Source of the DNA: Bacillota bacterium
GTDB taxonomy: Bacteria; Bacillota; Clostridia; Peptostreptococcales; Anaerovoracaceae
DNA: 8,614 bases
Reading direction: 5' to 3'
Assembly: GCA_016280485.1 (NCBI GenBank)
Contig: JAEEGU010000094.1
Span: 1-8,614 of the forward strand
Part shown: positions 5,400 through 8,614 of the stretch, in pieces
Layout of the letters: the number at the start of each line of letters is the position of its first letter
Numbering within the stretch: the first letter of the stretch is position 1
Translations under genes and position numbers: made by a program
Notes under the pieces: model-generated
The model's input: only the letters and a program-made list of their open reading frames with translations
The model's database searches: none
What the model was told of the DNA's origin: nothing

Positions 5400-8300
5400 T
5401 TAAAGCAGTCCTCTTATCTGTTCAATTACAGCCTTTGTCTCGTCCTCGTCCAGGTTCTTTACAGCCCCATTAAGCTTTCCGACCAGAGCATCGATTTCCG
5501 CTCCAAAGGTGTACTTTTTCATCTTTTCCATGATCTCGTCCGCCGTATCGACATCCAAATCCTCCATGGCAGGTATCAGCATTTCAAACATGGCATCAAG
5601 CATCGCCGTGTCGCCTGTTTCCGCGCCCTCAGCCGTGCCAAGGCCAAATACCCCGCGAAGCTTTTCAGTGTAAGACCTCCACTCCGCGATAAAGGTTTCG
5701 TGCATCGCCTCAATCGTCTCGACTTTGCCGTCCTTTGCGGCAAACTCGAGCATCTTTGCCATGCCCGCAAGCGGCACGATTCCGATGGTTGCAGCCGCAG
5801 ACTTCATGCCGTGCACCTGGATGCGATACTCATCGAGGAAGCTTTGCATACGCGAAGCGTCGGAAAAGCTGCCGGTGAGGCCTTCGTAAAACTCCTGCAG
5901 CTTGTCGGACTGGAGTTCGATTATATCGTAGAACGATTCTACGCCGTCACGGAGCATCTCCTCTGACGGGAGATGCAAAAAGGCGTAGCTCCAATCGAGT
6001 CCCTCGACATCCGGGAGGTCCGGCATCGCAGCCTCGGAGCCGGCATCCACCCCCGCGCCGCCCGCAGCGGCGCGCTCCATCTCGGCCCGCTCCTCTGCAG
6101 TAAGCGGGTGCTTAAGCTCATCAGGCAGCGACTCACGGAGCGCTTCCTCGAGTTTGCCTGCCGCAACAGGCTTTGCCAGGTACCCGTCAAAGCCAAGCGC
6201 CAGATATTCTTCCTTCGCGCCCGTAACCGCATTTGCGGTCAGAACATATATAGGTATGCCGTTCATGCACTCCATTTCGCGCATTCTCTGCATGGTCTCG
6301 ATACCATCCATTTCAGGCATCATGTGATCCATAAAGACTATGTCAAAGCGTTCATTTTCTACCTTTTCAAGTGCCTCTCTGCCGCTTCCGGCCTCACTTA
6401 CGCGGGCCATGGAACGCTTCAGAAGGCTCCTGAATACCTTTCTGTTCATCGCGTTGTCATCGACAACAAGGATATTTGCATCAGGTGATGTGAACGCGCC
6501 GTCATCGATTGTAAATTCGCTGCTGCGCGAAGCTGTTGCATCAAAGGCTCCGATAGCCGTAGGATCCACTATACCCTGGTAAACATCAAAATAGAATTTG
6601 GAGCCCTTGCCGTAGATGCTGTGGACCTTTAATTCGCTGCCCATGAGCTTTAGAAGCTGCACCGTTATGGTGATTCCAAGGCCCGTACCCTCGATTTTTC
6701 TGTTCTTGCCCTCTTCAATGCGCCGATAAGCCTCGAACAGCTTTGGAATGTCTTCTTCTTTTATGCCCATGCCGGTATCCTCGACCTCAATGTGCATGGA
6801 GAGCTTATCGCCCTCACGTCTGCCGCCCACACGCAGCCAGACCGTGCCGGCTTCGGTGTACTTTACGGCATTGGTGAGAATGTTGGTTACTACCTGTCTT
6901 ACCCTTACATCATCACCGAAAAGCTTTTTCGGTAGGTCGGGATCAACCTCTACGACGAGGTTCAAATCCTTTGCCTGTGCGCGCTGTGAAATCATGTTCA
7001 CAAGGTCGCGAATCAGAGTTGAAAGCTCGTATTCAACAGGCACGATTTCCATCTTGCCCGAGTCAATTTTTGATGAATCGAGTATGTCGTTTATCAGTGA
7101 GAGCAGCGTCTGCCCCGCTGTGTAGATATCCGCCGCATAGCCTCTGATTTCAGGGTCGCTGCTTTCGCGGAGTATCATCTCGTCCATGCCGAGCACCGCA
7201 TTTATCGGTGTCCTGATTTCGTGAGACATCTGAGCCAGGAACTTTGACTTTGCGTTATTTGCAAGCTCTGCCTCTTCCTTTGCCTCCTTGATCTGATCGT
7301 ACTGGCGATTGATTACCGCCATATTGCCCATCTTTGCCACAAACCATGCAAAGAACAGCAGAATCAGCGACAGATTCACAGCCAGATAAATCTTGTAATA
7401 GGTATGCTCGTACAGCTTTGCCTCCTTGTGAATGGCGAAAACCATTTCCTTTTTAATCTGGTCGCTGCTGTCGCTTAATACCTGAATTCTCAGGTTGTGC
7501 GTGCCGTACGGAATCGAAGGATAATAGATTTCCCCAAGCTCCGACTGGCGCGTTGTAAAGCCTTCATCGTCTACGCCCTCCAGCGTCACGTGAATCAGAG
7601 GGTCCGATACCGTATAGTTTAATACTGCCGGCACAATACGGATTTGCCCCGCTCCCGCAGGAATATTGTAAACACCGTTTGACGATTTTATTTCTTCGCC
7701 GTCCTTGTATATACTGCGCAGCACAATCTGATAGTGAGAGTCGAAATTCTCGTAATCCGACATATTCAGTATTCTGACACCGTCCGTGCAGCAGAGATAA
7801 ATCTGATTACCGTAAGCCGCATTCCACGCGTTCGCAGTCAGTGTCGTGGTCAGTCCTCTCTGACGGTTTAGAAGCGCATATGAATAGTCGTGATCGTCCT
7901 CGACAAGTTCGTTTTCGTTCACGACGAAAAGACCCGCACTGGAGCTTATAAATGCGCGACCGTCATCTGTTATGTAAATGTCGTAATTGTTGGTATAAGG
8001 GAAATGCGTGAGCTTCCTGATTGCGCCGTCATCCCCCGGTTCGTGATAGTAAAGACCGTTGCTTGCGACATAAATCCTGCCGCCATCCGAGCACTTTACA
8101 ATCTTCATGACAACCTCGGAGAGAAGGCCGTCATTCTTGCCGTAGCGCGCCACAACCTTGTCATCACGGATACGGTAAACTCCGCCGCCGTCGGTTCCTA
8201 TCCAGAGCGTTCCGTCGCTGTCCTCCGCAAGCGAAAGGATTTTCGGCACCTCTATGCCATCCCTGTCATCTATGGTTAGTACCGCCTTGTCGCCTACCAT

Positions 8301-8614
8301 GTAGGTAAGTCCCTCAGTGGAAGCGATTAGCATGCGACCGTCCGAAAGCTCGTGAACAAATCTGAACTTTGAGCCGATGACACCCGAATTATCGCGGTTA
8401 AAGCTTTTCATTTCGCCGCTTTCCGAAATTCTGACAATGCCGTCTCCGCTGTATGTGCTTAGCCAGATATTTCCCTTGCTGTCCTTCATTATATGACGGA
8501 TGCGTTTGCCGTCAAGGCTCTCTGTATTTTCGTCCCGGAGTTCCCTGCCGGTAAATCTGTCAAGCTTTAAGAGGCCTGTATCCGTCCCCACATAGAGCTT
8601 TCCGCCATCAATGA
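5400..8614 (-). CDS. Hybrid histidine kinase with propeller sensor, receiver and Hpt domain (N-terminus outside window)
   Basis: At least 1070 residues, open at the right edge; the GTG at 8591 is an internal Val in a propeller blade (IDGGKLYVGTDTGLL), not a start. Numbering from that Val: about six blades of the two-component regulator propeller type (1-280, with repeats such as DGTLWIGTDGGGVYRI), a Y_Y_Y-like domain (about 315-385), one membrane helix (402-420), a coiled coil, HisKA with H457 in SHEIRTP, HATPase with N570/N574, DTGMGI (605-610) and GTGLGI (635-640), a receiver with D711/D712, acceptor D755, T785 and K807, an Ala/Gly-rich linker (838-858), and Hpt with H927 in HGMKSAAATIG. 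A helical tail (about 995-1063) follows. The order implies the relay H457, D755, H927, then the separate response regulator. Propeller sensors of this kind often respond to carbohydrates in Bacteroidetes; the ligand here is unknown. Confidence 0.95.
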   Translation of the reverse strand, partial: IDGGKLYVGTDTGLLKLDRFTGRELRDENTESLDGKRIRHIMKDSKGNIWLSTYSGDGIVRISESGEMKSFNRDNSGVIGSKFRFVHELSDGRMLIASTEGLTYMVGDKAVLTIDDRDGIEVPKILSLAEDSDGTLWIGTDGGGVYRIRDDKVVARYGKNDGLLSEVVMKIVKCSDGGRIYVASNGLYYHEPGDDGAIRKLTHFPYTNNYDIYITDDGRAFISSSAGLFVVNENELVEDDHDYSYALLNRQRGLTTTLTANAWNAAYGNQIYLCCTDGVRILNMSDYENFDSHYQIVLRSIYKDGEEIKSSNGVYNIPAGAGQIRIVPAVLNYTVSDPLIHVTLEGVDDEGFTTRQSELGEIYYPSIPYGTHNLRIQVLSDSSDQIKKEMVFAIHKEAKLYEHTYYKIYLAVNLSLILLFFAWFVAKMGNMAVINRQYDQIKEAKEEAELANNAKSKFLAQMSHEIRTPINAVLGMDEMILRESSDPEIRGYAADIYTAGQTLLSLINDILDSSKIDSGKMEIVPVEYELSTLIRDLVNMISQRAQAKDLNLVVEVDPDLPKKLFGDDVRVRQVVTNILTNAVKYTEAGTVWLRVGGRREGDKLSMHIEVEDTGMGIKEEDIPKLFEAYRRIEEGKNRKIEGTGLGITITVQLLKLMGSELKVHSIYGKGSKFYFDVYQGIVDPTAIGAFDATASRSSEFTIDDGAFTSPDANILVVDDNAMNRKVFRSLLKRSMARVSEAGSGREALEKVENERFDIVFMDHMMPEMDGIETMQRMREMECMNGIPIYVLTANAVTGAKEEYLALGFDGYLAKPVAAGKLEEALRESLPDELKHPLTAEERAEMERAAAGGAGVDAGSEAAMPDLPDVEGLDWSYAFLHLPSEEMLRDGVESFYDIIELQSDKLQEFYEGLTGSFSDASRMQSFLDEYRIQVHGMKSAAATIGIVPLAGMAKMLEFAAKDGKVETIEAMHETFIAEWRSYTEKLRGVFGLGTAEGAETGDTAMLDAMFEMLIPAMEDLDVDTADEIMEKMKKYTFGAEIDALVGKLNGAVKNLDEDETKAVIEQIRGLL
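6054..6074. repeat. GC-only inverted repeat in the receiver-Hpt linker
   Basis: CGCGCCGC (6054-6061) and GCGGCGCG (6067-6074) form a perfect 8-bp, all-GC stem with a 5-base loop inside the kinase gene. It encodes the Ala/Gly-rich linker between the receiver and the Hpt domain. No T-run follows on either strand, so it is not an intrinsic terminator. It may be a by-product of GCC/GCG/GGC codons. Confidence 0.6.

Noticed and set aside
5973..6488. 171-codon open frame on the plus strand opposite the hybrid kinase
   Set aside because: It lies wholly antisense to well-conserved receiver and linker coding sequence, and its translation has no recognisable domain or support from a ribosome site.
7890..8279. 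129-codon open frame on the plus strand
   Set aside because: Antisense to the propeller blades of the kinase; the opposite strand clearly explains this sequence.
8589..8591. GTG as the kinase start codon
   Set aside because: The frame stays open to the window edge and the upstream codons encode a typical propeller strand, so this Val is internal.

Overview
The window looks like chromosomal DNA from a Clostridia-type member of Bacillota, most likely Lachnospiraceae or a close relative. The reasons are near-even base composition, AGGAGG-like ribosome sites, a TrkA/TrkH potassium pair, and long multi-domain sensor proteins of a kind common in that group. No tRNA, rRNA, CRISPR array, insertion sequence or phage gene was seen. 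The taxonomic call is inference from gene content and style.

Layout. (1) Bases 1-1425, minus strand: the first 15 codons of a probable trkH-like potassium channel gene, preceded in its operon by a complete trkA. (2) 1426-1618: a 193-base divergent intergenic region with candidate promoters in both directions and a small leader hairpin. (3) 1619-3075, plus strand: a two-gene unit with a glyoxalase II-like metallo-beta-lactamase-fold hydrolase and a Cof-type HAD phosphatase. (4) 3072-8614, minus strand: a signalling operon in the order hybrid histidine kinase (5' end outside the window), tandem-receiver response regulator, membrane sensor. The plus and minus units meet tail to tail and share one CTAG, which is the stop codon on both strands. 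A probable plus-strand terminator lies inside the end of the sensor gene.

How the genes work together. The kinase reads as a full phosphorelay in one chain: beta-propeller blades, Y_Y_Y-like domain, one membrane helix, HisKA, HATPase, receiver, Hpt. The next gene has one intact receiver behind a receiver-like domain that lacks every catalytic residue. The third gene is a membrane protein with a six-helix domain resembling ECF transporter S components, a second extracellular sensor domain and a HAMP/coiled-coil tail, but no output domain. No DNA-binding or enzymatic output occurs in the part of the operon visible here. The module therefore has two separate extracytoplasmic inputs and apparently ends in a protein-protein readout. 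This is the most unusual thing in the window. The trkA-trkH and hydrolase-phosphatase pairs look like ordinary housekeeping genes.
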